A DNA stretch of 64,000 nucleotides, taken from positions 33,665-97,664 of the forward strand of contig DATJAL010000035.1 of assembly GCA_035516255.1 (NCBI GenBank), read 5' to 3'. Both the position numbers and the translations under genes were made by a program. The DNA is from Chitinivibrionales bacterium (GTDB lineage Bacteria > Fibrobacterota > Chitinivibrionia > Chitinivibrionales > FEN-1185). Numbering within the stretch: the first letter of the stretch is position 1; every line of letters begins with the position of its first letter. The notes beneath the pieces are model-generated. The model worked only from the letters and a program-made list of their open reading frames with translations, was not told where the DNA came from and did not search any database. This document shows, one piece after another, positions 9,019 through 15,794 of the stretch.

Positions 9019-9043
9019 AACTACTTGAAATATTCAAGTAGTT
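9019..9043 (-). promoter_or_regulatory. palindromic operator candidate before the HTH gene
   Basis: AACTACTTGAA, a 3-base centre and TTCAAGTAGTT make a perfect 11-bp inverted repeat. It covers the leader and probable ribosome-site region of the minus-strand HTH gene. Its position suits autoregulation or translational masking. Confidence 0.5.
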
Positions 9044-9081
9044 AATATATATTTAATATAGTATAATGTTGTACACATAAT

Positions 9082-9106
9082 AAAAAGGCCGTTTATAAAC
9101 GGCCTT
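9082..9106 (-). terminator. intrinsic terminator after the GIY-YIG gene
   Basis: AAGGCCGTTTA and TAAACGGCCTT form an 11-bp stem. On the minus strand a T-rich stretch follows. It lies 29 bases past the stop codon of the GIY-YIG gene and separates it from the HTH gene. Confidence 0.75.
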
Positions 9107-9134
9107 AATGCAAAGCAAATGAAAATATTAAAAT

Positions 9135-9470
9135 TTAAAAATTGCTTGCTTTCTTCAACTGATCATTCATTGGAGGCTGGAGATACTGAATCATCTCTTC
9201 TTCGTAGTAATCACGGTCTTTTTGCAGCGAAACAACCCGAGCGTGTATATGGGTCGCACCACGTCGGATTGCCTCATTCAGCCTTTCATGATTCGGAAGT
9301 CGAACCGAAAAATCGTTTGTTTGGCCTATATAAAGTGCATACCAAATATTAGCACTCGTTTTATAGGCAAAAATATAAAGACCAGCAACATTGTTCCACT
9401 CTGTGTTAAGACCATAAATACTGAAGGAAATAGATTGCTGTTTATTATAAGGCCAACTACATTCACTCAT
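9135..9470 (-). CDS. GIY-YIG nuclease-fold protein
   Basis: A 111-residue protein with an AAAGGA ribosome site before the ATG. It contains the GIY-YIG core: AGLYIFAY, then WYALYIGQT, followed by the family Arg/His helix (RLPNHERLNEAIRRGATHIH) and an acidic EEEMIQYLQPPMND segment, which supplies the metal-binding Glu and the late Asn. Length and order resemble stand-alone GIY-YIG proteins associated with mobile elements, which nick or cut DNA. In this transposon it could help resolution, targeting or competition with other elements. It lies between the transposase and the HTH gene on the same strand. Confidence 0.8.
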   Translation of the reverse strand: MSECSWPYNKQQSISFSIYGLNTEWNNVAGLYIFAYKTSANIWYALYIGQTNDFSVRLPNHERLNEAIRRGATHIHARVVSLQKDRDYYEEEMIQYLQPPMNDQLKKASNF

Positions 9471-9526
9471 AAAATATCCTTTTTGTTGGGCAATTATTAT
9501 TTTAATTGCTCGTAGTTAATGGTAAC

Positions 9527-9558
9527 AAAAAATCCGCACGGTCGCAAGCCCGTTGCGG
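9527..9558 (-). terminator. strong intrinsic terminator inside the transposon
   Basis: On the minus strand CCGCAACGG, an 8-base loop and CCGTGCGG form an 8-bp stem with one bulge, followed by six Ts. It lies downstream of the transposase gene and a second long hairpin (9585-9627), so it could end the transposase transcript or a short structured RNA. Confidence 0.7.
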
Positions 9559-9584
9559 TCCGACTCCTAACAAGGGGTTGGTAA

Positions 9585-9627
9585 AAGGGAAGCTTCTTAG
9601 GCCGCTAACCGAGAGAAAGCTTCCCTT
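9585..9627 (-). ncRNA. candidate structured RNA element between transposase and GIY-YIG
   Basis: AAGGGAAGCTT (9585-9595) and AAGCTTCCCTT (9617-9627) form a perfect 11-bp stem with a 21-base loop. It lies directly upstream (minus sense) of the terminator at 9527-9558, giving two stacked hairpins ending in a poly-U tract. No ORF covers the interval 9471-9858. It could be the 3' UTR of the transposase mRNA or an independent small RNA. No promoter of its own is convincing. Confidence 0.35.
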
Positions 9628-9858
9628 ATTTTGTTATGGTGACATTGGCAGCCTTTCTAATAAAATCGCTTAAAATTAATTACCTACGTATAGTGTTAAA
9701 AGGCATGAATGCATTTATAATATACAGTATATTGATATTTTTGGTCAAGTATTAGCACTCTTTGTTATCGAGTGCCAATAGTTATCATTTTTACCTAAAT
9801 AACGAAAATTTACTACTCCTATTTAATTTCGATTTGATCTCCGTTGTATTTTTAAATT

Positions 9859-10683
9859 TTAATTTGCCAGATCGACCAAATCGCCCACAGTTAGCACCTT
9901 TGAAACGGCCCCAACAGCCATAGCTGGAGTCATTCTAAGAGTATTGTGTATCTTCACAAAATTGTAGTATCCGAAATGTAATGCAACCGCCGATTTAAAA
10001 TTTTCAAGTTTCTTACTGAATGCATTTGTTAGTCTTGTCAGCCGTCTGCAATGCATTCTCATGGTCAGATTTTGCCTTTCAATATATGAAGTGCTGATAT
10101 CTTCTTTTTCGGGATTACCAATTATTTTCGTTTTCTTCACGCTCACTATTTGAGCAGGACTATACCTACTTTCCGTAGAATTATCAGTTGTGGAGTAGGT
10201 TTTTACTATTTGACCATAATCCACATTACATCCAAAAACGTTATCAATCGCTTCCACATAGGCCGGAAGGCTGTCCGATGAAATCTGAATTCTGTTTTTA
10301 AGGCGTGTAGAAAGATCGCTTATGAATGCATTGGCGGTTTCAGAATCACGTTGCCCGATCTTGAAGCAGGGAACGGCCTTTGTGTTTGCATCAATAGCAA
10401 TAAACGTCCAGACACTACCGAGGCCAAAAGCTTTATCTATTTGGGATACGTTTTTCTGTTTCTTACCGACATAGCCCCATATCTCATCAACCTGAATATT
10501 TTCACAAGAAAGATTTCTCATCTTTTCATCAAGCAGTCTTCCACAAGCGTCTCCAACCCGAACGCCAAGGCGCATTATAGTGTCACGATGAATTTCAGTC
10601 ATTCTCTCGACTGAGCGGATACTTGCGCCCTCTGCCAAAGCGGAGATAGCTTGAATCTGGCGGTCTCGTGTTAATTTATACAT
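9859..10683 (-). CDS. IS1-family DDE transposase
   Basis: A 274-residue transposase of the IS1 family encoded in one uninterrupted frame (classical IS1 uses a programmed frameshift; this one does not need it). An N-terminal HTH (IQAISALAEGASIRSVERMTEIHRDTI) is followed by the DDE core. First Asp: NIQVDEIWGYVGKKQKN. Second: ISSDSLPAYVEAI. Glu: TSYIERQNLTMRM, with the family tail LTRLTNAFSKKLENF and KIHNTLRMTPAMAVG. All catalytic positions are present, so it is likely active, consistent with the intact ends and target duplication. It lies 41 bases downstream of the tRNA-like gene on the same strand and may share its transcript. Confidence 0.92.
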   Translation of the reverse strand: MYKLTRDRQIQAISALAEGASIRSVERMTEIHRDTIMRLGVRVGDACGRLLDEKMRNLSCENIQVDEIWGYVGKKQKNVSQIDKAFGLGSVWTFIAIDANTKAVPCFKIGQRDSETANAFISDLSTRLKNRIQISSDSLPAYVEAIDNVFGCNVDYGQIVKTYSTTDNSTESRYSPAQIVSVKKTKIIGNPEKEDISTSYIERQNLTMRMHCRRLTRLTNAFSKKLENFKSAVALHFGYYNFVKIHNTLRMTPAMAVGAVSKVLTVGDLVDLAN

Positions 10684-10693
10684 TGCAAAGCTC

Positions 10694-10716
10694 CTGTAAA
10701 AGATGTATATTTACAG
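10694..10716 (-). promoter_or_regulatory. small hairpin between tRNA-like gene and transposase
   Basis: CTGTAAA and TTTACAG (7 bp, 9-base loop) lie between the tRNA 3' end and the transposase start. It may guide 3' processing of the tRNA or mask transposase translation. It has no poly-U and so is a poor terminator. Confidence 0.35.
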
Positions 10717-10724
10717 AGAAGAGA

Positions 10725-10793
10725 TGGAGGCAGTCGGAATTGAACCGACCTGGGAGAATGTAGAGTCCGCCTTGGTCACCATGACCTGCCCCC
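10725..10793 (-). tRNA. pylT: pyrrolysine-type tRNA-like gene, anticodon CUA
   Basis: A 69-nt cloverleaf (CCA not encoded), the same length as known tRNA-Pyl without CCA. Acceptor GGGGGCA/TGCCTCC; D stem GGTC/GACC with a 5-nt loop ATGGT and no spacer after the acceptor; 6-bp anticodon stem GGCGGA/TTCTCC with one C-T mismatch; loop CTCTACA, giving anticodon CTA, which reads UAG; 3-nt variable loop CAG; T stem GTCGG/CCGAC with loop TTCAATT. The tiny D loop, 6-bp anticodon stem, CAG variable loop and GGACTCTA context are the idiosyncrasies of tRNA-Pyl rather than of ordinary suppressor tRNAs. The discriminator is A instead of the usual G. No pylS or pylBCD is in the window. A strong minus-strand promoter lies upstream. 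Confidence 0.7.
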
Positions 10794-10805
10794 ACCAAAT
10801 TGAAT

Positions 10806-10838
10806 AGCCCTGAGAGTTACAGCTCTTGGGGCTTTTTT
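10806..10838 (+). terminator. hairpin with poly-T in the leader region
   Basis: AGCCCTGAGAG and CTCTTGGGGCT pair (11 bp with G-U pairs) and are followed by a run of Ts on the plus strand. No plus-strand gene ends here. In the minus sense the same hairpin lies in the 5' leader of the tRNA-like transcript, where it may matter for processing. Confidence 0.5.
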
Positions 10839-10859
10839 GTTTTCGTTCTTCATATTATA

Positions 10860-10888
10860 AATATACTTTTTTATCGCACGAAAGTCAA
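10860..10888 (-). promoter_or_regulatory. sigma70-type promoter for the tRNA-like gene and transposase
   Basis: On the minus strand TTGACT (10888-10883) and TATATT (10865-10860) are separated by exactly 17 bases. It points toward the tRNA-like gene, whose 5' end is about 65 bases downstream. Confidence 0.65.
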
Positions 10889-10939
10889 GATAAAAAAGAG
10901 ATTAATTTCTAAAACAATACAATTGATCAGAGATTAATA

Positions 10940-10968
10940 TTGACTTTTATCGTTTTTAAGTATATATT
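10940..10968 (+). promoter_or_regulatory. sigma70-type promoter for the cargo genes
   Basis: TTGACT (10940-10945), a 17-base spacer and TATATT (10963-10968) lie 21 bases before the ATG at 10990. It is divergent from the promoter at 10860-10888. Confidence 0.65.
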
Positions 10969-10989
10969 ATATGGTAGAACGGAGGAAAT

Positions 10990-11853
10990 ATGCAAAATCA
11001 GAAAGCTCAAGTCCAGAACGACAGTGCCACTTTAAAAAAAAGAACCGTGTTTGACAGAAGTCCAAGCTATCCAGGAATAGACCTTAAAACCGCATTAGAA
11101 CGAGCACGTGAACTATACGAAAAGGATAGGCAGAATTGGGCTAATATAGAGGTTGTTGTCGGACATTGGGGATATAAGAATGCAAAGGTTGGCCCGGCTA
11201 TGGTCACTATAGCGGCTATGAAAAAATTTGGGATATTAGAAACTCAGGGATTAAGTGATAAAAAAGAAGCGAGGCTAACGAAAGATGCTATCGAATTTTT
11301 GATAGATAACAGAGCCGAATCACCTGAAAGGGACGAATTAATTAAAAAATTAGCCTTGACCCCTGAAATACATAGCAGTTTATGGAAAGAGTACAATGGT
11401 CACCTTCCATCGAATGAAAATTTAAAATATAATCTTAGAAAAAAAGGCTTTAGTGAAACGGGGGCGGATGAATTTATTAAAGAATTTAGGTCAACAATCG
11501 CTCATTCTGGTATTGACAAATCTCCAGAATCATCGTATATTAGTGGCGATGATCCTGCGGGACAAGGGGAAGGAATTAAAGACCCACCTAAGCCAGAAGG
11601 TAATCAAATTCCCCCCAAGGGCGATGATCTAAAGCCTCCCGCTTTTATTATTCCCAAAAAAGGCGGAGAAATGCGCACATACCCAATAACATTTTTAGAC
11701 GGATCGCAAGGAAGTTTTACCATACCTTTCCCTATGACCAAAGAGGATTGGGACCGTATGAAGAAACAGCTGGATTTTCAATTGGAAATGCTAGAACCTG
11801 TCCATGTCAAAACAGAACCAGCTCCAGAGATGAAAAAAGAAAATAATGGATAA
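10990..11853 (+). CDS. transposon cargo protein with winged-helix-like N-terminal domain
   Basis: A 287-residue soluble protein with a GGAGG ribosome site. Residues 25-115 (SPSYPGIDLKTALERARELY ... HWGYKNAKVGPAMVTIAAMKKFGIL ... RLTKDAIEFLID) resemble a recurrent bacterial family of wHTH-like domains. A Pro-rich linker (about 195-225) follows, then a C-terminal segment (MRTYPITFLDGSQGSFTIPFPMTKEDWDRM) that looks like a small beta domain. The precise function is unknown; a DNA-binding or replication-associated role is a guess. It overlaps the next gene by 8 bases, so the two are translationally coupled. Confidence 0.7.
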   Translation: MQNQKAQVQNDSATLKKRTVFDRSPSYPGIDLKTALERARELYEKDRQNWANIEVVVGHWGYKNAKVGPAMVTIAAMKKFGILETQGLSDKKEARLTKDAIEFLIDNRAESPERDELIKKLALTPEIHSSLWKEYNGHLPSNENLKYNLRKKGFSETGADEFIKEFRSTIAHSGIDKSPESSYISGDDPAGQGEGIKDPPKPEGNQIPPKGDDLKPPAFIIPKKGGEMRTYPITFLDGSQGSFTIPFPMTKEDWDRMKKQLDFQLEMLEPVHVKTEPAPEMKKENNG

Positions 11854-12136
11854 CATAGAATCTCTGAGGAAGGCCATTAAGAAACTCCACGGCTGCGACT
11901 CAGAGTATACAGAGTCTGTTCCAGTCAAAGAGACCTTCAAGGGCCAGACGGTGTGGGAAGGTGTCGTTGAGGTGTTTAATCTTATCGGCCACCCAAAAGC
12001 CAAGAGATGTTATGCTTGGAGTCATGCCGAAGGAATAAACGATTCAGAAACCCGCTATGTGGTAGTTCTGGAATTACCGCCAGTGAATTCTGCGAGAACA
12101 GCTGTTCAAGCAAATATTGTAAGTAGGTATAAATAG
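11846..12136 (+). CDS. transposon cargo protein, unknown function
   Basis: A 96-residue protein starting inside the end of the preceding gene. It has no signal peptide or membrane helix. The C-terminal half (YAWSHAEGINDSETRYVVVLELPPVNSA, then AVQANIVSRYK) looks like a compact alpha/beta domain that I associate with small conserved hypothetical proteins, but I cannot name a family. It stops at UAG, which is of interest because the same transposon carries a UAG-reading tRNA-like gene. Read-through would add only 18 residues. Confidence 0.6.
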   Translation: MDNIESLRKAIKKLHGCDSEYTESVPVKETFKGQTVWEGVVEVFNLIGHPKAKRCYAWSHAEGINDSETRYVVVLELPPVNSARTAVQANIVSRYK

Positions 12137-12140
12137 GGAC

Positions 12141-12608
12141 TTAAAAGTGAATCATGTATTCGCCAGTACGAAAAGAAAAATACATTGATCTAAAGGTAAC
12201 CATCATATTACGTCCAATAATAAGCGTGTGGTTAGGCAAGTCTTTGGGTAACTCAATAAATTGAACTGCAGGAAAAAACCTCACTACAGAATTTCTCAAG
12301 ATAAGTCCAAAACAACCATTTCTAACTATACATTGGGTAGTGTTTCCAGAAGCATCTGTTGAAGGTCTGTAGCCTGCAATTGGAAGATTTAAGCTTTTAG
12401 CAAGCGAAGGATTAATACAGCAATTCGAGGCGCCAGTATCAAGCAAACCATTTGCTGGGTGAAGATCAGGAGTTGGAATATTAGGAGTAGGAGTCTGTGG
12501 CTGTGGTTGTGCAATGGGTAGACCTACTACACAACTTACCACAGGCCCTCTTGCTACAATAACCCCAACATTATTACCATATGCTTCTATTGGCATATCG
12601 CGCCACAA
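12141..12608 (-). CDS. retropepsin-like aspartic protease
   Basis: A 155-residue protein with the retroviral-type aspartic protease signature LLDTGASNCCINPSLA (catalytic Asp in DTGA) near residue 57. It is followed by LNLPIAGYRPSTDASG and the second hydrophobic motif TLIIGRNMM, as in clan AA single-domain proteases that act as homodimers. A Pro/Gln/Thr-rich linker precedes the domain. No signal peptide is evident. It overlaps the 3' end of its small partner (12587-12838) by 22 bases on the same strand, an arrangement suggesting a functional pair. Its substrate is unknown. Confidence 0.75.
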   Translation of the reverse strand: MWRDMPIEAYGNNVGVIVARGPVVSCVVGLPIAQPQPQTPTPNIPTPDLHPANGLLDTGASNCCINPSLAKSLNLPIAGYRPSTDASGNTTQCIVRNGCFGLILRNSVVRFFPAVQFIELPKDLPNHTLIIGRNMMVTFRSMYFSFRTGEYMIHF

Positions 12609-12838
12609 ACAAAATTGGTAACATCTGATTCATTTATTGCCTGTTGTATTAAGAAATTTTCGTCAGTGAACTGGGCTTTTGCCCAAATATATGCAGTTTC
12701 AAATGAATCAAAAGAGCCTTTTATTTCTTTATCATGAATCACTATAAACTTGTCTTTTTTTGAAACATCGTCCAATAGACTTTGTTTAATGGAAACGAAG
12801 AATTCGTAGTTTTCCTTTAGTATTTTTTCGTCCTGCAT
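12587..12838 (-). CDS. DUF5678-like small partner of the aspartic protease
   Basis: An 83-residue protein. The ATG at 12838 is chosen because it has an AAAGGAG ribosome site 6 bases upstream; the longer frame does not. The core KFIVIHDKEIKGSFDSFETA, then AYIWAKAQF, resembles the DUF5678 type, which I associate with neighbouring retropepsin-like proteases. It ends with a UAG stop. It may serve as substrate, cofactor or inhibitor of the protease; this is inference from pairing. Confidence 0.65.
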   Translation of the reverse strand: MQDEKILKENYEFFVSIKQSLLDDVSKKDKFIVIHDKEIKGSFDSFETAYIWAKAQFTDENFLIQQAINESDVTNFVCGAICQ

Positions 12839-12991
12839 TTTAGGCTCCTTTGTTTGACTCAATTTAAATTGTACCATTAGTTACAATCAAGAGCAAAGTG
12901 AATTGTTCTCTTACCTGTTTTTAAATGCAATAACAATGCCAAAATCTATTTTATTCCAAGATAGAAAATATAAAATTATTGATTAATGGAT

Positions 12992-13011
12992 ATTCAAATT
13001 AGGACACTACC
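12992..13011 (-). repeat. right terminal inverted repeat of the transposon
   Basis: A perfect reverse complement of the left end at 8770-8789, followed by the target duplicate AAAAAGTG (13012-13019). Confidence 0.92.
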
Positions 13012-13121
13012 AAAAAGTGAATTTCCTGCCCTGAAAAGAATATAAATCTCAATTTGCAAGGAATGAATTCTGACGTTATATTTGTGGTTATGACAAATGT
13101 AATAAGAAAAGGAGGGAATCC

Positions 13122-14960
13122 ATGAAGTCCGTTCAATCAACGCTGGTTCATATTTTCATGGTGATGACCTTATGTGCGATGATTTGCAAGCAGCCGGAAG
13201 CCGCGACCGTCGCAGCGGTCAATTGCTCGGACACCGCGGTCCAGGCCGCGATCAACGCGGCCAATGACGGCGACACGGTGGCGCTTCCCAAAGGAAGCGC
13301 CGTGTGGAGAAAGACCGTGACCGTGGGCACGGAGACCGCGTGGAACCCGCCCGCGTGGAACACCATTGCGCTCGTGATAAAGGGCGCGGGCATGGACAGC
13401 ACGGTCATCATCGACAGCATCCCGACGCCGGCGTCGGGCAATCCCCGGGGTACCTTGCTCGACATTGCGACGAAGGCGGGAGGCCTCACGCGCATCACCG
13501 GCATGACCTTCAACAGCGCGGTGTATCCCAACCTTGACCCCGATGTTTACAATCCGGCAATGGTCTCCATCAGCGGTTATTCCCAGACCTGGCGCATCGA
13601 CCACGTGCACTTTGTCGTGGGGACCGGCAACGGCATCACCACCGGCGGCTCGACCTACGGCGTGATCGACCACAACATATTCGACCTGGTCGGATGGCAT
13701 TTCGGCATGTATATATTTCACCCGAACTGGAACCAGAAGGCAAACGGCGACGGCTCGTGGGCCGATTCGCTGTACGCCGGCACGGTAAAGGCAATTTACA
13801 TTGAGGACAACGTCTTCAACGCCTCGCCCTACAGCGCGGCCGTTGACGGATGGTCGGGCGGCAGGGCCGTGTTCCGCTACAACACGCTGCGCGACGCGAC
13901 CATCGCCAACCACGGCACCGACTCGCCCGGCAGGCTGCGCAGCATGCGCATGATGGAAATCTACAACAACACGATCACGCTCGACGACTCGGCGCAATAC
14001 TATTATGTTGGTCAGCTCCGCGGCGGCACGTTCATCGTGTTCAACAACACCATCACCAGCATCTTCCCGGGCGCGTTCGTGATAGAAAATTACCGCGACT
14101 ACGACACGTTCGATCCCTGGGGAAAATGCGACGGCACGAGCCCGTTCGACGTCAACGACGGCGTCACTTACGACTCGGGCACGTGCACGGGCGCAAACGG
14201 AAGCAAGACCATGGTCTGCGCCGACAGGAATTGGACGCCAAACCAGTGGCAGGGTTATCACGTGCACAACCTTGCCAAGGGCCAGAGCGACCTGATCGTT
14301 TCGAACACCGCCGACACGCTGGTGACCAGCGGCCTCACCTGGCACGCGCCGGTGCTGACGTGGAACAACGGTGACCAGTTCCGGATCCTTCGCGCAACGG
14401 TCTGCATCGACCAGCGCGGCAGAGGGATCGGAGACCTTATTTCAGGCGACGCGCCGCCGTACGGGACCGGCATAACGCCGCAGGCCTGGCCGCATCAGGC
14501 GCCGGAACCGACCTATGCATGGAACAACACGGTCAACGGCAGCGCAGACCTGGCAAAAATCACCAGCACGAACCCGTGGCGCATCAAGGAAAACAGGGAT
14601 TTCTATAACAGTCCCATGCCGGGATACACGCCGTTCACCTATCCGCACCCGCTCGTTGGCGCTGGGAACGAAGTGCGTATGCCCGCATTTCGTCCGGCAT
14701 CGTGTGCCGCCTCGGTACTGCTTGAAAAGGTCTCCGGCGACCGGGCAGTGTTCCGCGTTTCATTGAGAAATCCCGCGCCGTATCGTATTTCAGTTTGCGA
14801 CGCCCAGGGCCGGGGGCTTTGGGAATTCGCTGCTGGCATGGGCGAGAACAACGTTACCTGGCGCTTTGGTGCAAATGGAATGAAGGAAAATGGAGTATAT
14901 TTCGTCAAGGTGACCAGTGAAAAGGAGACAATAAGCGGGCGATTCACGGTGGTGAGATAG
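13122..14960 (+). CDS. secreted parallel beta-helix protein with sorting domain
   Basis: A 612-residue exported protein with a signal peptide (FMVMTLCAMICKQPEAA). An N-terminal pectate-lyase-like opening (CSDTAVQAAINAANDGDTVA) leads into beta-helix rungs (ITGMTFNSAVYP, WRIDHVHFVVGTGNGI, IYIEDNVFNASPYS, MEIYNNTITLDDSA). The final 80 residues form a sorting domain (YRISVCDAQGRGLWEF ... GVYFVKVTSEKE). It has an AGGAGG ribosome site. It is likely a surface-exposed or secreted uronate-polysaccharide enzyme or binding protein, divergent from and related in fold to the gene at 7058, from which it is now separated by the transposon. Confidence 0.85.
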   Translation: MKSVQSTLVHIFMVMTLCAMICKQPEAATVAAVNCSDTAVQAAINAANDGDTVALPKGSAVWRKTVTVGTETAWNPPAWNTIALVIKGAGMDSTVIIDSIPTPASGNPRGTLLDIATKAGGLTRITGMTFNSAVYPNLDPDVYNPAMVSISGYSQTWRIDHVHFVVGTGNGITTGGSTYGVIDHNIFDLVGWHFGMYIFHPNWNQKANGDGSWADSLYAGTVKAIYIEDNVFNASPYSAAVDGWSGGRAVFRYNTLRDATIANHGTDSPGRLRSMRMMEIYNNTITLDDSAQYYYVGQLRGGTFIVFNNTITSIFPGAFVIENYRDYDTFDPWGKCDGTSPFDVNDGVTYDSGTCTGANGSKTMVCADRNWTPNQWQGYHVHNLAKGQSDLIVSNTADTLVTSGLTWHAPVLTWNNGDQFRILRATVCIDQRGRGIGDLISGDAPPYGTGITPQAWPHQAPEPTYAWNNTVNGSADLAKITSTNPWRIKENRDFYNSPMPGYTPFTYPHPLVGAGNEVRMPAFRPASCAASVLLEKVSGDRAVFRVSLRNPAPYRISVCDAQGRGLWEFAAGMGENNVTWRFGANGMKENGVYFVKVTSEKETISGRFTVVR

Positions 14961-14970
14961 GAACGAACGC

Positions 14971-15762
14971 ATGCGCGCATCTTTATTTATTCTGTTGATG
15001 ATCCTCACTTCACGTGCCGTTACCATTGAAGAAATAAACGGGAGATACCTGAATTATTCGGCCCTCAACATAAAAGGAATCTCTTTTGACTTCACCTGCC
15101 TTCAGATTCAACAGAAAATTACCGATATTTACGACCTTCTTGTCAAAAAGGGTTACACTTGCCAAGCTGACCAGTTGAAACGGCTCAAGATATCCGCATC
15201 CTGGAATATCGGCGCCGATCCCGCGGCAACAGCTTCAGCGGTTTCACCAATAGGAATTCCCGCTTCGGATTCCGGGATTCAGCAAATCGTTGACGGATAC
15301 AAGAAACAGGCGCTGGGGTTTTTGAATCAGTGGCGAAGCACGGTGGGCGAACCGGCGATAACCAAGTTTCTCAAGCAGCCGGCCGTTTCGGAATTTCAGG
15401 ACAGCATTGTGGTGGATTATGATAAAACCGGCGGACACCAACGGGATGTCTTTTCCAGAAATTTTGAAAAACTTCATTCCACCTTTTCATCAAAATCGCA
15501 ATCCATGTTTTTCTCAATCGACTTTCATCGCCTCAACGGCAGCCTTGTCCCGGCCGTCATTTCCGCGAACGTGGAAAACGCTTATTCGTCAACCTTAGTT
15601 ATTGACTACGACACCATTTCGGGGAAGATGACGGTGCCGGAGCACGCCACATTCCAATTTTCTTCAACCCTGATGAACTCGAAACTTTCGTTCACGATTT
15701 CCAATTTCAGGTTCTATTTCAAGGCCAACCGGCACGGCGGCAAGTGGCCGGACGGTCAATGA
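14971..15762 (+). CDS. exported protein of unknown function
   Basis: A 263-residue protein starting 10 bases after the preceding gene, with a short signal peptide (MRASLFILLMILTSRAV). It has no heme, lipobox or catalytic motif that I recognise. The middle is helical (QIQQKITDIYDLLVKKGYTC) and the C-terminal half is beta-rich (STLVIDYDTISGKMTVPEHA). Close spacing to its neighbours suggests an operon with the beta-helix protein and the CxxCH-containing protein. No function can be proposed. Confidence 0.6.
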   Translation: MRASLFILLMILTSRAVTIEEINGRYLNYSALNIKGISFDFTCLQIQQKITDIYDLLVKKGYTCQADQLKRLKISASWNIGADPAATASAVSPIGIPASDSGIQQIVDGYKKQALGFLNQWRSTVGEPAITKFLKQPAVSEFQDSIVVDYDKTGGHQRDVFSRNFEKLHSTFSSKSQSMFFSIDFHRLNGSLVPAVISANVENAYSSTLVIDYDTISGKMTVPEHATFQFSSTLMNSKLSFTISNFRFYFKANRHGGKWPDGQ

Positions 15763-15794
15763 TCCGTTTCCCGTTTGTCATAAAGGAGAAACTC

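Larger units (their letters stand above)
8762..13019. mobile_element. IS1-family transposon with cargo genes, complete
   Basis: A 4,242-bp unit (8770-13011) bounded by perfect 20-bp inverted repeats starting GGTAGTGTCCTAATTTGAAT. It is flanked by an 8-bp direct repeat AAAAAGTG (8762-8769 and 13012-13019), the target duplication expected of IS1-family transposition. The interior is clearly more AT-rich than the flanking genes. It holds an HTH protein, a GIY-YIG nuclease, a transposase, a pyrrolysine-type tRNA-like gene, two small plus-strand genes, a retropepsin-like protease and its small partner. It sits between two divergent beta-helix genes. Intact ends suggest a recent insertion. Confidence 0.9.

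Noticed and set aside
10725..10797. tRNA gene read on the plus strand, with an encoded CCA and a following terminator
   Set aside because: On the plus strand the last arm has only a 3-base loop and no T-loop consensus. The TTCAATT T loop and CTCTACA anticodon loop appear only on the minus strand, which also has the promoter.
13170..14345. 391-residue antisense frame in the third beta-helix gene
   Set aside because: It has the same Arg/Val/His shadow composition and no start signal.
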